From NCBI RefSeq assembly GCF_023278565.1, contig NC_064682.1, positions 2,046,001 to 2,110,000 on the forward strand: DNA of 64,000 nucleotides, in the 5' to 3' direction. Source of the stretch: Colletotrichum lupini (lineage: Eukaryota > Ascomycota > Sordariomycetes > Glomerellales > Glomerellaceae). A program made the translations under genes and the position numbers. The notes under the pieces were generated by a model that saw nothing but the letters and a program-made list of their open reading frames with translations, had not been told where the DNA came from and ran no database searches. Of the stretch, positions 1 through 11,046 are shown one piece after another. Each line of letters opens with the position of its first letter. Within the stretch, counting starts at the first letter, position 1.

Positions 1-1154
1 ACCTGGGCTACGTCCATTTTTACGGGCGCGCTGGGCCTCCGAGGTGCGTTCGTTGGCTGCACCAACCATCTCCCTCCGTCAGCCTTCAGGTACCTAGTCT
101 GGGTACAACAGCAAGTAGTTCCCCATCCTCAAAGGGGTGCTCAAGCAACTTTGTAGTCGCAGTAAGATAGCCCATAAACTGTTCCTGTTAGTCTGGGTGC
201 GTCCTTCACTTACACGACGGTTCACTCCATTTGGCCGATTCTCTTTGCAATATAAGAGTTCTTCTTAAATAAGACATAAGTATTATTGAAACTATATTAT
301 TTAGACTTATACTAGAGAAAGCTATGTAAATATTTAAGTAGACATTATAATATTTGTATTTAATATTATACAGTTTAGCTTTTAATTATTAAATTCTAGT
401 ATTTAATAGATAAAATACACATAAAATACTCTATATGAATCGAATTTGTAGAAGGAAAAAAACAGTCTAGTCTAACTTATATCATTAGCGTCATTTGTTT
501 TGAAAACAATAATAATGAACAAAGCAAGCTACGATTTGCCATGCCTTAAAGCGGAGATCCGTCAACGGGTGACCACTCACTCCTGGGGTCCTTTAGTAGA
601 CTACTGCAGGCGCGTAGACGTAATACTGGGACTGACTGGGCAAAAGTGCTCTGGACTTGGGCTTGCCTCTTTGGTCACTGCCTACCTAAGGTAAGGAAAT
701 AGCCGCCATCATCCCCTGCCTGTTCTACCTCATCAAACTGCCCCCCAACGACCAATTTCCCATCCACCATTTGCTCGGACACTCGCAATCAACCATTGGT
801 TTCTCTAGGCCTAGCATACGCCTGCCACCCCTGCGCTTGCAAGGCGACCTTTACCCCGTTTCGCACTCGACTAAACGAACTAACCTTTGGCGAGCATCCC
901 GTCGCTCTTCCTCTCTCCCTCTCTCTACACGTCTGTCCTTCGCAAACCACTTTGTTCACTGAACCCATCTTCGCCATCCGAGCTAGGAGCGGCACAAATA
1001 AAACATACGTTTGGCTTTCGCATTGGCGCCTGATTACAAACTCTGTTAACGAATGCCATCAATTGGAACTAGCTAAGAGGTCGAGTGGTGCACCCTACTT
1101 ATTTGTATCCAACTACGATCCGATACTCGATACCTTGTCGAAACCGCCAACACG
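1..1154. other. Non-coding stretch upstream of whi2
   Basis: I see no convincing gene here. Positions 1-240 have balanced composition. Positions 245-480 are clearly AT-rich but still contain CpA and TpG, so they lack the strong RIP look of the right-hand block. A small open frame at 500-694 has no recognisable features. From about 730 to 1154 the sequence is C/T-rich, like a filamentous-fungal promoter or 5' leader, and probably serves whi2. Confidence 0.6.
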
Positions 1155-2771
1155 TTGCCAGGCTCGCAACACGTCAGGAACGGGCAGCCCGTGTCCGCCC
1201 GGCGTACAGTCACCGCCTCTGAAGAAGAAGATCCTCCTCAGCTACCAGCAAAGACCGAGCAAGAAAGTGCAGGAGAGTCCAGCCTCAGCGCCCCGTCACC
1301 TCTTCCTCCTCCTCCTCCGCCTCCTCAGTATCCCTCCTCCGAAGCATCAACCTCCCGGCCGCCACCCTTCTCTTCAGTGTGCGATTCGCTCGAAAACCCC
1401 TCCGAACCGGCTCACGACCCCCGCTCTGCGATCACAGTCACAGTCGCTGGAATATCCCCTGCTGCACCGTCGTATGCATCTCTAGCTCCAGGCTTCTCTA
1501 CAGAACAATCGGTTCCGACTTCCTTTCATCACGCTCTTACAGAAACAAAGCGTGCGCTCCCTCGAGACACCAAAGGGGGCTCATCCGGAAAGGACGACAA
1601 CGCCGAACCACCCCCCGCATACTCGGAGGGACCCAGTCCACTCCAATCGTTTGCCTTTCTGATGGCTACCGCCGGAGGCGCGTCGAGTATCATTACTCAG
1701 GTGCAACAAGGAGGGCCGCCTATCAATGCGATTGGAGGTGAGTTGCTACTCGACCAGAACAAATCGAATAAGACTAACGTAATGGCAGATGTTGGTGCCG
1801 ACGAGACGATCGCGATGGACCTTCGGTAGGGGTTGCTTCTACTCGACGTCCTATCCTGAACGCTAATCGTTGTGATCTGCAGGGGCACCCGATTTGTTCT
1901 GTCGCGAGACGAACTCTTGACGCTGCCCGAATTTGTCCTCTTATCGTTGTTCCCTAACGGCCTTTTCCCTGAGGGGCATATGGGGGGATTTACTGAGGGC
2001 GATGCAGTGCAAGTGGACGTGAGTACAAATTCTCACAGTGACCTACATAGTGCACTTTAATTATTGACAACTTCTCGGCAGTACGACCCGGCATCCCTGC
2101 AGTATATGCTGGACTTCTTTCGCACCGTTGCGCAGTCGATACCTGTTGACTCATCTCCGAGTGTTTCTCAGGAGGAGGATCCTGCGACGGGAGACCCAAT
2201 GGGCTCACGAGACGACTCATCCAAGAGAGCTGGCATCATCGTTCTGAGAGAGGATCTTGACTTCTACGTCATACCACCGCGGGCCGAAATCACGCAGCCT
2301 GAAATGATGGAAGTCAAGAGAGCTGCGGGGAGAGCCCTTCTTCAACAGACGGGTATTTTCTCAGGTCTGAAGCGCAGTGACGAGCCGGGTACTACGGAAG
2401 CTCACCTCATCGAAATGCTCACAGCAGGGTAAGTTCCCCCGGCATGACAATGTCCGGCCCTTGACAAGAGCTAACCATTCACCAGCGGGTTCAACCATGA
2501 CGACAACTGGGGACACAGAGCAGGAGAACCGAACAAGGCGGTCGTTTGTAGCTTAGCATTGGCACGCCTACGAAGCGATATCAGAGGTAATGATATGGGC
2601 AGCAATGCCGTTGGCATGGCGCAAAAGCTGCTCCTCTTTTGGAGGAAGCCTGCGAGACGCTGCTGGTGGGAAGGCGTGGAGCTTGACAACGTTGAGGGTA
2701 TTGAGGGGAAGCTGAAGGTCTGGATCAGGCGCGTTTGGACCCTGGAAATGAGCGTAATCGGCCTCCGATGA
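1155..2771 (+). CDS. whi2: Whi2-like BTB/POZ stress and nutrient regulator
   Basis: Five exons fit: 1155-1737, 1789-1825, 1883-2018, 2082-2428 and 2486-2771. All introns are GT-AG (51, 57, 63 and 57 nt) and the joins keep frame, giving 462 residues. Residues 1-190 are Pro/Ser-rich, low-complexity and probably disordered, with a proline run near residue 50. A BTB-like core follows from about residue 195 (MDLRGTRFVLSRDELLTLP, then LSLFPNGLFPEG). The C-terminus carries the family's conserved block (AVGMAQKLLLFWRKPARRCW, ending in WTLEMSVIGLR) and stops with TGA straight after, so it is full length at that end. In budding yeast Whi2 works with the phosphatases Psr1/Psr2 in general stress response and in damping TORC1 when amino acids are low; the same role is inferred here. 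The ATG at 1155 is the first in frame with the open exon; a more upstream start through another intron is not excluded. Confidence 0.92.
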
Positions 2772-3689
2772 GGCCGACAAGCTTGGCTACTATCTTGTGC
2801 GGCGAGAGGTCAGGAATGGGCGTAATGGTGTAGCGCAGCCTGGCTTTGTGGGCTGAAATATGGGTTTCCTTCCGTCTACTTCTTTCAACACATGCGCGAA
2901 ATGGTTCGTGGGCTTCGTCGGCCACGCATAGGCAACATTCGTTTTCAATGGCGAGACCGCTATCTGAGGCTGATATTGAGCGTGTTCATAGGTGCGTCAG
3001 ACCAAGCAAACATTAGTCATAGGTCAGTTCTTACATAATCAAACAGAAGCGTTTTCTTGATCATGACTGTCACTTAGATACGTGGGCTCATGATTGATAC
3101 TTGTGAGGAACCCAGTAGTGACGTTCTCGTCATCGTCTTAACGGAATGGACCATTGAATAATTTCAGGTGTAGTAACTTCAAGTCGATGTTGTCTTGGCT
3201 CGGGACCGCTGCCAGCTGTGTTCTCAATCTGTCAGTATAGATGGGTAGGTAGTCTTCATCTAACTCCTGCTCATACTGTCGCATCCTTCACCCCACTGGG
3301 CTCCTGGACAATAAGGAGAAAATGCCTTGCACCTCAATGCTAGCTATGTTTTATTTGGAGACAGAAGCAGCCCTCATACGAAGGGGACATCGCACCTTCT
3401 TCCCCATAATCATTCACTTGGGGAGAATCAGCGTCAGGCACACTAATCAGCCCCCAATCCTAGCCAAGTTCCCCCGGCACAAACAAGTGTGGCATCATTT
3501 CTTGGCTGGACCGTCGGTCCAGGCTAAGTTTCAGTGCAACACAGGGTGGTCTTCCGTCGCAGAATAGTGACGCCTGCCTCTCCGCACTATAACAGCGGCT
3601 TCAGGTCCGATCCGGTTATTCGCCATACGGCCCTCTCTACATTCACCGTGCTTCTCCGTTCCAGTATGTACGTGTCCACTACCAACAGC
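2772..3689. other. Intergenic region between whi2 and the quinoprotein gene
   Basis: About 0.9 kb without a convincing reading frame. It should hold the whi2 3' end and the promoter and leader of the next gene, since both lie on the + strand. I see no tRNA, repeat or strong regulatory motif. Confidence 0.5.
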
Positions 3690-5257
3690 ATGAATCTCTT
3701 ACTTTCTTTGCATATTCTTGCCGCCACTCAATTTTCTGTGGCCTTGGCCCAGGAGTGCAGAAATACGTTGAAAGCAACGTATACCTCGCCCATTGCTGCC
3801 GGTGGCTGGACATATCGCCTGATCGCGAACGGACTCACTCGACCCAGAAGCATACTTTTCGACAACCAGGGAGCTCTCCTGGTTGTCGATGCTAACTCTG
3901 GAGTAAAACATCTGAAGCTGACTGACGATGGCGGCACTTGCTTATCTGTGGCCGAGAAACGGACGATTATTGATTCTCCAGAGGTATGGCAACTCTAGAG
4001 GCCGAGTATGTGTAGCGAGCTTACTTATTGTAATGTGTCCGGCGACCCAAAGTTGAACCACGGAATAGCCCTCTCCCCGGATGGGAAGACTCTGTATGCC
4101 TCGACCGCCGACAAGGTATATTCCTGGGCATACAATGGCAGTGCTGCCACCGTTGGCGATAGGAATAGGACACTCATAGCGAACATGAGCAATACCGATC
4201 ATACCACCCGGACGTTACTTCTATCCAAAAAAAAGTCCAGGCATACTCTTGGTGTCGAGAGGTAGCGCGTCCAACATTGACGAGGCTGCGACCCGCCAGT
4301 CGACTGGGCATTCCCAGCTTCGCGCCTTTGATATCGGGAGCCTCGGTGAGAATTCTGGGCCGCTCAACTTCCCAACTGAGGGAAGGATGCTCGGCTGGGG
4401 ATTGCGGAACTCAGTGGGCGTGGCAGAAGAGCCCGTCACAGGCGGTGTATGGACAGTAGAGAATTCAGCGGACCAGTTGAGGAGGAACAATGTTGATATT
4501 CACACTGACAATCCTGCCGAAGAACTCAACTTCCACGGGCACCTCAGTGATTCTAACAAGGATCAGGGCGGTAATTATGGATATCCAGGTTGCTTTGCTG
4601 TTTGGTCGACCGAGGGATTTCCCGATAAAGGCAACATGACGACGGGAGATCAGTTCAGCCTCAACCCATCACGCACCCTGAACGATACAACTTGCAATTC
4701 CGCCTATGTGCCCCCGAGACTATCTTTCCAGGCGCACACTGCTCCATTGGATATAAAATTCACGCCCGATGGCTCAGAAGCCTTTGTAACATTCCATGGC
4801 AGTTGTGAGTGGTGCCAGGGCTCTATTGTCCACATTTAATCCCATGACTTACACCGGCCTAGGGAACCGAGACGAGGCAGTCGGCTACAAGCTATCTAGC
4901 ATACGTTTCTCGAACGGAGAACCTACAGAGTCAGCTGATAGCCGGACACCAATTACTGATATTCTAAGTAACGCAGACACCAGCAGCTGCCCTGACCACT
5001 GCTTTCGCCCGGTAGGACTTGCTTGGGACAGTCAGCAGAGACTCTTCATGACATCAGATTCGACGGGTGAAATTTATGTCCTTCAGCGGACCGATGTCTC
5101 AGTCTCGACCAGTTCTCCGGCCATCCCTGTTCCAACATCATCACCCGACGCTGCAGCAACTTTAGTCCCCTCCCGGCTCACCTCTTTTGGCAGCCTTGCG
5201 GTCTCAGTATTTGTTTTCATGGGAAGTGCGGGCGTGGTCAGGTTGATCCTTCTCTGA
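3690..5257 (+). CDS. Secreted soluble-quinoprotein sugar dehydrogenase-like protein, frameshifted at an A8 run
   Basis: Exons 3690-3983, 4053-4804 and 4863-5257 join with GT-AG introns of 69 and 58 nt. A signal peptide (MNLLLSLHILAATQFSVALA) supports the start at 3690; an in-frame ATG at 3666 adds eight residues. The body looks like the soluble glucose/sorbosone dehydrogenase beta-propeller family (PQQ users; related fungal proteins are called pyranose or sorbosone dehydrogenases). Visible family blocks are LNHGIALSPDGKTLYAS, VSRGSASNID, a GWGLRNSVG block, QGGNYGYPGC and FRPVGLAWDS. The tail is Ser/Thr/Pro-rich and ends in a hydrophobic stretch (SLAVSVFVFMGSAG), which suggests a GPI anchor or membrane tail. 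The frame breaks at eight adenines (4227-4234): upstream reads in one frame up to SKK, and PGILLVSRGS continues only if one A is ignored. With that correction the product is about 479 residues, a normal length. It is either a sequencing or assembly slip or a young pseudogene. The substrate cannot be told from sequence. Confidence 0.8.
4227..4234 (+). other. A8 homopolymer frameshift in the quinoprotein gene
   Basis: Eight A residues shift the frame by +1. Conserved family sequence continues on both sides, so a single extra base is the simplest explanation. Confidence 0.8.
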
Positions 5258-5525
5258 GATTCAGCTTCATATACTCTCAGTCTGGGAATGGCCGGGTTCA
5301 AAGAGTCAACAAATATTCAGTTGGTACCAAGAGTATGCTGCTTCATGTAATCAATGATCTACGGTGTGCAATCGACAGTGGCTTGCTAGTCTGGGTTTGT
5401 ATCATCCGTAACGATTGATCCAACTCCAAGACGACATGAAATTCACGAGTTCAAATACGTGATGACCCATTTATGCCCTATTTTGCCGCGAACGCCTCGC
5501 CTATGACGTTACATGGATGTCTGTA
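5258..5525. other. Short convergent 3' region
   Basis: It separates the stop codons of the + strand quinoprotein gene and the - strand sec13. No feature beyond the two 3' ends is seen. Confidence 0.5.
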
Positions 5526-6719
5526 TTATTCCTCGATGCTCTTGACACACTCCCACTCGCCTCTGAGGTTCTCCTTCCACAACGAGACCTTGTTGTCACC
5601 TCCGCTGACCGCGAGCACATTGCCGCTCAGAGACCAGCTGACTCTCCACACAGCTGCATCGAAGTTGAGGACCTTGCAGTTCCATTGTCCACGGCTCGAC
5701 GAATCCGACGTCCAAATGCGAACCGTCTTGTCTTGGGAGGCTGACGCAATGTATGACTTCTGCAAGACCGTCGGCGACCATGCTACGTCACGAACCCAGT
5801 CTGTATGACCGGCAAGAGGCTCCTGCTCCTGCTTGTACGACTGCGATGCTGAATCGAAAACCCAAACTTTGAGCAAGTTATCACAGCCGCCCGTGACAAA
5901 TCGCCTCACCCCAGCTGAACCAGGACCAGGAGAACTGCTGACAATGCTTCCAGGGGCCGTGGCTGGGGCCCATGAGACGGAGTTGACGCCCAACCCGTGG
6001 GCTGGGAATGTCACATGGTCGAAGCTGTTGTCGCGGAACTCGAGTATGCTTACGTTGCCGTCCGAAGAAGCGCACGCCAGGAGGCACCCAGACTCGTGTG
6101 GTGACCAAGAGACGATATTGACGGAAGCTTTGTGCAGAGCGAAATCGAAAATCTTCTGCCACTGATTGTTCTGTTCCCTCCAGATGAAGACCTTGCCGTC
6201 GTAACCTGCGGAGGCCAGTATATTTCCATACTTGGGGTGCGCCCATGAAACGCACCAAACTGCACCATCATGTCTGCAACAGAGTCAGCAGGAGTAGTAG
6301 GCTCGTGTTTCTGAAGGTCTCGAATGTGCAATGCTTACCCTTTCAGGGTCTCGACAAGTCGTTGGGAGTCCCCGTCGATTTCGAATATTTTGATGGTGCG
6401 GTCGCTTGAGCATGTCGCAAGGCGACGTCCGTAGTAATCGAGGACGGCATCGTGCTGGTAAGGGTGGTGAAGTATTAGCCTAACCGAACATGTAGGACAA
6501 GGAGGCGGCCGCCGATCGCACATCATGACACAGGCGTCGATGGTATATATTTCCCCGTCTCGCAAACCACTGGGCGATTGGGAACGTGGGGCAACACTCG
6601 AAGAGACACTTACAATCATATCATCGTGGCCAGAATTCGATATGACCTGGGCAGACGCCTACGTGAAGAGCCATGTTAGCGGAGCGGATTGCCAAGTATA
6701 TATTGAGAAGCCATACCAT
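5526..6719 (-). CDS. sec13: Sec13, WD40 subunit of the COPII coat and nuclear pore
   Basis: On the minus strand the exons are 6719-6717 (ATG alone), 6658-6614, 6454-6339 and 6273-5526. The GT-AG introns are 58, 159 and 65 nt, and the product is 303 residues. The protein starts [20 protein letters not shown] and runs through six WD40-type repeats; clear blocks are [74 protein letters not shown] and [20 protein letters not shown], with a C-terminus WECVKSIEE. This is near-identical in layout to fungal Sec13 and normal in length. Sec13 pairs with Sec31 in the outer COPII cage at ER exit sites and with Nup145C/Nup84-complex members in the nuclear pore. For intron 1, the acceptor at 6659 gives the family N-terminus ASAQV; the alternative at 6647 would give MVIS. 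A branch-point-like CTAAC lies just upstream. The gene diverges from pex20. Confidence 0.96.
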
Positions 6720-7473
6720 TGCGTGAAGTAGAAGCTGGTGTTGTTAATCAAGGACTGCGCTCATTCAGAACATCTAATATGGGCTGATGCGGGAAGGTCG
6801 AGAGCTGGGTAAGACTTGGGTATATGTTGAATGGCAGACTGGACGGCGTCACTGTAAGTGCCACCTAAGGGAATCGAAGCTCCCAGCTGGCCTTAGCCCA
6901 AGCTTGAGATCCAATTTGGCCAACGGGATGGGGCCGTGTTGCAGGACCACCAGTAGGGTGTTCCGTATGAGGAAGGCGGTGGGATAGACTTCCCGTGACC
7001 TGAGTCTCGTGACTTCCTTTAGATTGACGGCTAGGAGCTTCCAGTTTCTTGCACGTGAGACGTCTCCCCTCCCCCTCCCCCAGCTCCGGTCCCGTTAACG
7101 GGGTGGGTGCCGCGCTGACGCAGAGGTAGTGTGCGTACAAGCCGATGCCGAGGTAAACCGAAGTGAGAGTCGATGAAAGCCTCATTACTGTCTACCGACC
7201 CATGAATAACAGACAACGTTGCGGTACTTTTCTCTACAGTGCTACTCCATGTACCCGGCTACCTTGGCGCTCGACGGAATAATTTACCATCTCAGTCGAC
7301 ACCTTTACTCGACGCGCCATAGGCTTCTGCTAACACTGTGATCAGCCTTAAACACCACAGGCCACACTCTTCAGACACCACATGCAATCCGAGTGCGCAC
7401 TCGAATACTGTACATCCTAAGCACTGGAACCATTGATCATTTCCCGTACGAAGCCATCGCAGGCGCCCTCATA
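6720..7473. promoter_or_regulatory. Divergent promoter region between sec13 and pex20
   Basis: About 0.75 kb separates the two divergent start codons, so both promoters must lie here. It contains C/T-rich patches near 7060-7100 and no reading frame that resembles a gene. I do not recognise a specific operator. Confidence 0.55.
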
Positions 7474-8686
7474 ATGGCTGACAGTTCCTGTAGCGGCTCT
7501 ACGCCGTTCAAAGGTCTCGTTGACCATGGGGCCCAAGATCGAAGTCTGCACCGAGATCGGTTTTCCAGTACTCCTAGTCTCCAGCAAGTAAGGCCTACAG
7601 TACCGCCCCCGTGCTCTCACGCAGTTCTCCTAACAATGACAGGGCTTTCGATCCACAAGTCAAACCGTCTCGGCGCCGGCTCAAGCAGGCTTTGGCGAAT
7701 TCCTCGACTCCAACGGGGCTGGGCAAGTCAGCATAAACACTCCCCAAACTCTCAACTCGCCCGCATCAAGCTTCCCTCGAGGGTTGCAATCATTCCAATC
7801 ATCAGCGGCCCCTGCCGGTCGAATTCTCCCACCCAACCTCTACCAATCTACGTCACAAATTCCGACAGCTTCTCGGCAAAATGTGTCTATGGCGTCGCCA
7901 CCGAGGACATCGAGTTGGGCACAAGATTTTGCATCATTCTCTAGGGCACCGCCAGGTGCTGGAAACTACACAACAGGGTTTTCTTCTTCGCAATATCCAG
8001 CGCCTGTAGCCGGATTTACGCAGAATATGATGGGGTCGCATTTAAGACCTTGGTTATTCGGGCCCCAAGGCGGTTCTGTAACCGCCACAAATCACGGAGT
8101 TACAAACACCGAAGCTGACTTTGATGTTGAGATGAATCGGTGGATGGCGGCCAACGGAGACGGACAGATGGAGGACCTCGACACTGTTATGGAACAACTC
8201 GCGCGAGAACTGGAACAAGAGCAGCAACCAGAGGCCGCTACACAAGCATCCAGAGATACCACCGGCAGCTCTGTGGATACTTTCACGACCTCTCTAGATG
8301 TTTCTGTCCAAGATGAAGCACAAGGAATACAAACATTCGATGCTACAGCTTCAACAAACCAACAAATACCCGGCGCATCCTCGGTCCTTGGGATTGATGC
8401 CATCGGAGTATCAAAAAGAGCGAGTTTTCCAGACCACATGCCTGACTTGGAACGTCTAGGGCTCGACGAAGCGGAGCAAGCATCTGCAGAACATGTCCAG
8501 TCAACATCTGACATTTCGGAGGCAGCGAGACAGATACTTGACTCGGTTCAACATGAACAAGGAGACAAATGGAAGAATTCTCGGTTCTTATCACTGATGA
8601 AAGACTTTCGGGATGGAAACAAAGACATCGTCAACAACGAAATTCTCGAAACCAAAGTTGGCGGCGAGCGAATCGGCCGGAATTGA
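7474..8686 (+). CDS. pex20: Pex20, co-receptor for peroxisomal PTS2 import
   Basis: Two exons, 7474-7587 and 7643-8686, join across a 55-nt GT-AG intron with a CTAAC branch site, giving 385 residues. The N-terminus MADSSCSGSTPFKGLVDHG carries the conserved early cysteine (Cys6), which in Pex20/Pex5-type receptors is the monoubiquitination site used for recycling. After the intron, GFRSTSQ and GFGEFLDSN match the Pex20 pattern. A WxxxF motif (WAQDF, W130-F134) is the kind that binds Pex14/Pex13. The C-terminal helix region (EAARQILDSVQHEQGDKWKN, then FLSLMKDFRDGNKDIV, about residues 332-366) matches the conserved block linked to Pex7 and cargo binding. Filamentous fungi use Pex20 with Pex7 to carry PTS2 proteins such as thiolase into peroxisomes. 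The central part is Ser/Gln-rich and less conserved. Length and ends look complete. The gene diverges from sec13 and converges with cpcA. Confidence 0.9.
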
Positions 8687-9453
8687 CCTCGAGAACTCCA
8701 ATGCTCCTAAACACCACCCAACCACGTTGATATCATGGCTAATGTCAACCGCAAAGCCCGGTACAAGAGCCGTTATGTAAGGGGTCATCGCGCAAAGACG
8801 GCATTCGGCGTTGTTGTATGTAAAATGAATATTACAGAACGCTGTAGCAAATATCGTTGACACAGCTATAGACCACTTGATGCTCTAGCGATCCGGTACC
8901 GTTACGTATGATACGACGAATCGTCATCGAGAGACTTCCAATAACAGGCAGGGCTTATGATTACTGGCGTAAAGAGGACGCTGGAGATCGCATCGAGACG
9001 ACAGCGAAATTGAAGCTGCCCTGGCGGCGACGCGAAATGTCGGTCGGTCGGTAGCTCTAAGGCTTGTTGGTGGGATTTGAAGGACAAACGTACATGGCAC
9101 GAGGAATTTAGCAACCTGTGATTCTGCCGAACTACGACATCGGGGTTGGGATTACAGGAGGAATAAGCAGGGATAGATATGCAGACGCTTGCGAGCCTAG
9201 ATCGAGTTACCGTACCTTGTATTTAGTATCCTCCGCTTACGAGGGAGTATAATCATCTTGTTTGTTTACTCGATATTCCAGATGTTGGATTTTTAATATG
9301 TGAATTGTATAAACTACAGCCGAGAATGACAAGCGGGACAAACAAAAACAATAAGCGATGAGGAAAATGGATATTGCTGAAGGAAATGCACAAAGTGTAC
9401 CGTAATCCCTCCAATTCATCCAGTTGTGCCTTAGTGGTCTGTGAGGAAACAGT
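8687..9453. other. Convergent 3' region between pex20 and cpcA
   Basis: It contains the two 3' untranslated regions. No coding frame with recognisable content, no RNA gene and no repeat is seen. Confidence 0.5.
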
Positions 9454-10230
9454 TCAGGATCGACCAAGGGCAATGCTCTTCCAGTGGTCACGCTCCTCTT
9501 CAAGCTTACGAATCTTCTCTTCCAAATCTTCAAACCGCTGGGCCTTACGCTCGCGAGACTTGCGTGCAGCGAGTGTGTTGCGGGCACGCTTCATAGCAGT
9601 GGTATCACTAGGATCCTCAACAATGATAGGAGGCAGCGGTTTGTCTCGTCGACGAGAGCTCACGCCCGAGACTGAAGAGTGGCGGGCAGAACTAGTTGGG
9701 GAAGAGTTGACAGACTTCCGGCGGCCCGAGGTTGAAGTGAACTCGACCACCTCCAGATCATCGCCTTTGAGAGCGGGAGACTGATCAGTCTGCAGTTTCT
9801 GGATCTCCTCGATACCGGTGACGTCCTTTGTGACAGCGGTAGATTCCTGGGGAAAGAGGGGAAACCAAGGATCACCAGCAGTGGTGTCAAAATCTGCCGA
9901 CCCGAAGTCGCCCGAGTCAAAACTGGGGGAAACATCGTAACCGTCGTTGAAGTCAGGAGACTCATTGTAGATCGAAGGCGATGTCAAAGCGGTCAAAGCT
10001 GTTGAGTTGGGAGTAGACATGAAGGGCTCCTGAATGAGAAGGTCATGAGGAGACACGGTGCCCAGGGTGCTAGGACCGACATCGAAGACCGAGGGCATGG
10101 CTGGCGACGAGTAGGTGGTAGACGCACCACCCTCGAAGCCGGTGAAGTCGTCAAGGTCAAGGTCTGTAGAGACATGTGAGCACAGTCCTGGGCGAGACCA
10201 GAGTGTGAGCGGTTTACCTTGAATATCCAT
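9454..10230 (-). CDS. cpcA: CpcA/GCN4-type bZIP activator of cross-pathway amino-acid control
   Basis: The supported model on the minus strand is exon 10230-10218 (ATG GAT ATT CAA G), a 54-nt GT-AG intron 10217-10164, then 10163-9454. This gives 240 residues beginning MDIQDLDLDDFTGFEGG. The middle is acidic and rich in Ser/Asp/aromatic residues (TSPSIYNESPDFNDGYDVSP, WFPLFPQE), as in Gcn4-type activation regions. The C-terminal bZIP (about residues 195-240) has basic region KRARNTLAARKSRERKAQRF and a short zipper LEEKIRKLEEERDHW, which is the GCN4/CPC1/CpcA signature. The protein binds TGA(C/G)TCA sites and switches on amino-acid biosynthesis genes on starvation. The frame stays open for about 270 codons upstream of 10230 without any ATG and includes Gln-rich sequence, so an N-terminal extension from a non-AUG start or through an unseen leader intron is possible. 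The length from 10230 is close to what I recall for Aspergillus CpcA. Confidence 0.93.
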   Translation of the reverse strand: MDIQGKPLTLWSRPGLCSHVSTDLDLDDFTGFEGGASTTYSSPAMPSVFDVGPSTLGTVSPHDLLIQEPFMSTPNSTALTALTSPSIYNESPDFNDGYDVSPSFDSGDFGSADFDTTAGDPWFPLFPQESTAVTKDVTGIEEIQKLQTDQSPALKGDDLEVVEFTSTSGRRKSVNSSPTSSARHSSVSGVSSRRRDKPLPPIIVEDPSDTTAMKRARNTLAARKSRERKAQRFEDLEEKIRKLEEERDHWKSIALGRS

Positions 10231-10510
10231 CTTGTTGGTTACGCCCTGAGTACTTTGAGCGAACAATGGTACAGGAGGACGCTGACGGCGGTTCAGAGCA
10301 GCTGAAGACGACGGAGCGGATGAAGCGTAGAATTGAGCTGACTGAGCGGGGGAGCACACTGAAGGTGACCGGGAATTAGATCCGGAAGCTTGGATCTGAG
10401 CAAGACGATGCTTCTGTTGAAAATGGACGCGACCTTGTTGGTTCTGTCGGAGATGATATGACGAGTGGCGACGTTGGTTCAAACCGATGGCGGTATGGGT
10501 TGCCAAGTGT

Positions 10511-10636
10511 CTAGGTTGACTGGTACGAGGCTGATCGAACAAGACGAAGTCCTGCTGGGGAGACTGTTCCGGTGGGCTGAACTGAGGCTGTTGCGCGGGT
10601 TGTGCCGGCAGGCTGGGTGAACTGGAGGGAAGCCAT
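10511..10636 (-). promoter_or_regulatory. Upstream ORF 2 in the cpcA leader (41 codons)
   Basis: The ATG at 10636 sits in a good context (ATCATCATGGCT) and opens a 41-codon frame ending in TAG at 10511, shifted relative to the main reading frame. GCN4, cpc-1 and cpcA messages are known for short upstream ORFs that delay main-ORF translation until amino acids run short. The position and length fit that role. Alternatively this ATG is the true start and a base error hides the join to the open frame below it. Confidence 0.55.
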
Positions 10637-10841
10637 GATGATTGGGAATCCGTTGTGAAGACTGAAAAGTCTCGAGGTAGAATGTTGGCGGAGGCGGAAC
10701 TTAAGCTAGAGCTGGAAGCCGTAGTGTAGTTCAGGTCGACCTGGGAAGGTTGAGCTGAAGTGAAGAGCGGAGAAAAGTCGTGAATTGTTGTAGACTGAAT
10801 TTTGTTGAGCTTTGAAGCGGGATCGAACTGAAGACGATGAT

Positions 10842-10850
10842 TTAACGCAT
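10842..10850 (-). promoter_or_regulatory. Upstream ORF 1 in the cpcA leader (Met-Arg-stop)
   Basis: ATG CGT TAA forms a two-codon upstream ORF about 620 nt before the main ATG and about 200 nt before uORF 2. A minimal first uORF followed by a second is the usual GCN4/cpcA arrangement. Whether it lies in the transcript is inferred from the C/T-rich, leader-like sequence around it. Confidence 0.5.
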
Positions 10851-11046
10851 TTTGGCGGGGCTCTATGGCTGAATGATTCTTGATTGTAGTTTGGAAAATT
10901 GTGGTGGTGAGGAGGAAGGAGGAAAAGGGTACGTCAAAAATTAGGCACGGAGGGATTAGCGAGCTTTTGTAGCCTGAAAGGCAGCAACAGGCCAAACCCC
11001 CCCGAAAAGGGCGGGTGGTTGTGGGACGGCACTTCCGGATACGCAA

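Noticed and set aside
500..694. Small open frame with an ATG at 500
   Set aside because: No family resemblance, no intron or signal context, and it straddles the edge of an AT-rich patch; chance frame.
796..1485. Long open frame overlapping the start of whi2
   Set aside because: It overlaps the whi2 N-terminus in another frame and is low-complexity; the whi2 frame splices into a recognised protein.
6850..6900. tRNA-like patch in the sec13-pex20 promoter
   Set aside because: No cloverleaf can be drawn and no intact B-box is present.
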